From: Pseudomonadales bacterium
GTDB taxonomy: Bacteria; Pseudomonadota; Gammaproteobacteria; Pseudomonadales; Pseudohongiellaceae
Assembly (NCBI GenBank): GCA_022819645.1
Contig: JAJEGU010000045.1
Location: 1-63,580 of the forward strand
Length of the DNA: 63,580 nucleotides
Reading direction: 5' to 3'
Position numbers and translations under genes: made by a program
The notes under the pieces: generated by a model
Databases searched by the model: none
Told to the model about the DNA's origin: nothing
The model's input: the letters and a program-made list of their open reading frames with translations, nothing else
In this document: piece after piece, positions 62,984 through 63,580 of the stretch
Numbering within the stretch: position 1 is the first letter of the stretch
Layout of the letters: each line of letters opens with the position of its first letter

Positions 62984-63580
62984 TTATCTCGACATCGCCT
63001 CCCGCAGGGACTGCCGTTCCAGGCACCGGAGCGCATCGGCCACGGGCAGCCAGCCGGGTTGGCCGGCGGCGGCGTGGAAACTCGCCTCGGCGGGGGTGAC
63101 CACCGTGGCGTCGTTGGCGCCGCCGGAGAAGGTCTGTCCCACCCGCAGCCAGCGCTCCACGTGGGCCGGGCCGCGCCAGGTTTCGCTGGCTCTCGCCGCC
63201 GCCTCGGATCGCAGTCGCGGGGATACACAGCTTCCGGCGGGGAAATCCGTCATGGCGTCCGGCCCGAATCCCGCCGGGTCGGTTTGCGGATTCCAGCGGT
63301 TGCGTTCCCTTGCCTCGCCGGGATTTTTGTTCCCTACTTCCCCGGATTGACCCATGGGCGGGACGCCGCCGATGACGGAGTCCGTGGAAACGCCACCGTA
63401 GGTTTTTTCCAGACACTGCAACACAACGCGCACGGGCGTCCAGCCGGACCACTTCGACTCCTCGTCCTCGGCGTCCTCGGCGGTGAAGGCCGCGGTGGGC
63501 TCGGCGGTCGCTCCCACCCAGGCGGGCAGGGTCTGGTCGGTGCGGTCCTGTCGATAGGCGATCAGCACGCGGTACCAGTT
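62984..63580 (-). CDS. C-terminal part of an unrecognised protein, cut by the window edge
   Basis: At least 198 codons, open at the 5' side (the frame enters as NWYRVLIAYRQD). I recognise no family. Two segments look like repeats about 140 residues apart: AWVGATAEPTAAFTAEDAED then SGWTPVRVVLQCLEK, and LRVGQTFSGGANDATVVTPA then PGWLPVADALRCLER, both ending G-W-x-P-V-x(3)-L-x-C-L-E. The protein is rich in Trp, Ala and Gly and has several Cys. It may be a long repetitive surface or structural protein. Confidence 0.65.
   Translation of the reverse strand, partial: NWYRVLIAYRQDRTDQTLPAWVGATAEPTAAFTAEDAEDEESKWSGWTPVRVVLQCLEKTYGGVSTDSVIGGVPPMGQSGEVGNKNPGEARERNRWNPQTDPAGFGPDAMTDFPAGSCVSPRLRSEAAARASETWRGPAHVERWLRVGQTFSGGANDATVVTPAEASFHAAAGQPGWLPVADALRCLERQSLREAMSR

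Overview
The window reads as chromosomal DNA of a free-living or host-associated gammaproteobacterium with a high-GC backbone. The evidence is gene order. The block yrbG-like antiporter, kdsD, kdsC, lptC, lptA, lptB, rpoN, ptsN, rapZ, ptsO follows the classic gammaproteobacterial order. So do rpsU, yqeY, dnaG, rpoD followed by tRNA-Ile(CAU), and alaS, lysC, csrA. I cannot name a genus. No rRNA, transposase, integrase, phage gene or CRISPR array was seen.

Layout. 1-4800: possible regulator fragment, a class III CoA-transferase, an exported S9 peptidase and an RHH/PIN toxin-antitoxin pair. 5064-14549: LPS core and transport genes (Kdo synthesis, Lpt bridge), sigma-54 with the PTS-Ntr branch, and an MgtE transporter; hpf is missing from its usual slot. 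14700-18700: accessory patch with a DUF4143 ATPase, BrnT/BrnA-like pair, class III aminotransferase and two decayed catabolic gene remnants facing each other. 18704-23350: macromolecular-synthesis operon. 23600-32617: Mrp ATPase, AGCS and SSS sodium symporters, and small exported enzymes and binding proteins. 32618-42197: a defence and decay island with fragments of three dead genes, three TA loci plus one orphan, a second DUF4143 ATPase, a XhoI/PaeR7I-type restriction-modification operon with controller, and an AT-rich trio (nucleotidyltransferase, DUF262, HEPN-like). 42361-51241: exported oligopeptidase F and a 2238-residue Calx-beta/DUF11/OmpA/barrel outer-membrane protein behind a strong promoter and structured leader. 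51321-56691: csrA, lysC, alaS, AI-2E-type permease. 56806-63580: PP2C phosphatase, serine hydrolase, DsbD-like protein with a duplicated N-terminal domain, HigBA, and an unknown gene running off the end.

Two repeat families thread the intergenic spaces. One is a roughly 167-bp element with inverted ends (AGGAGCCTGCGCCG). Its termini repeatedly sit on or within a few bases of stop codons, and one terminus appears to supply the kdsC ribosome-binding site. The other is a roughly 80-bp palindromic element. The best candidates for something new are the repeat family acting as a gene-end and start signal, and the nucleotidyltransferase-DUF262-HEPN cluster beside the restriction operon.
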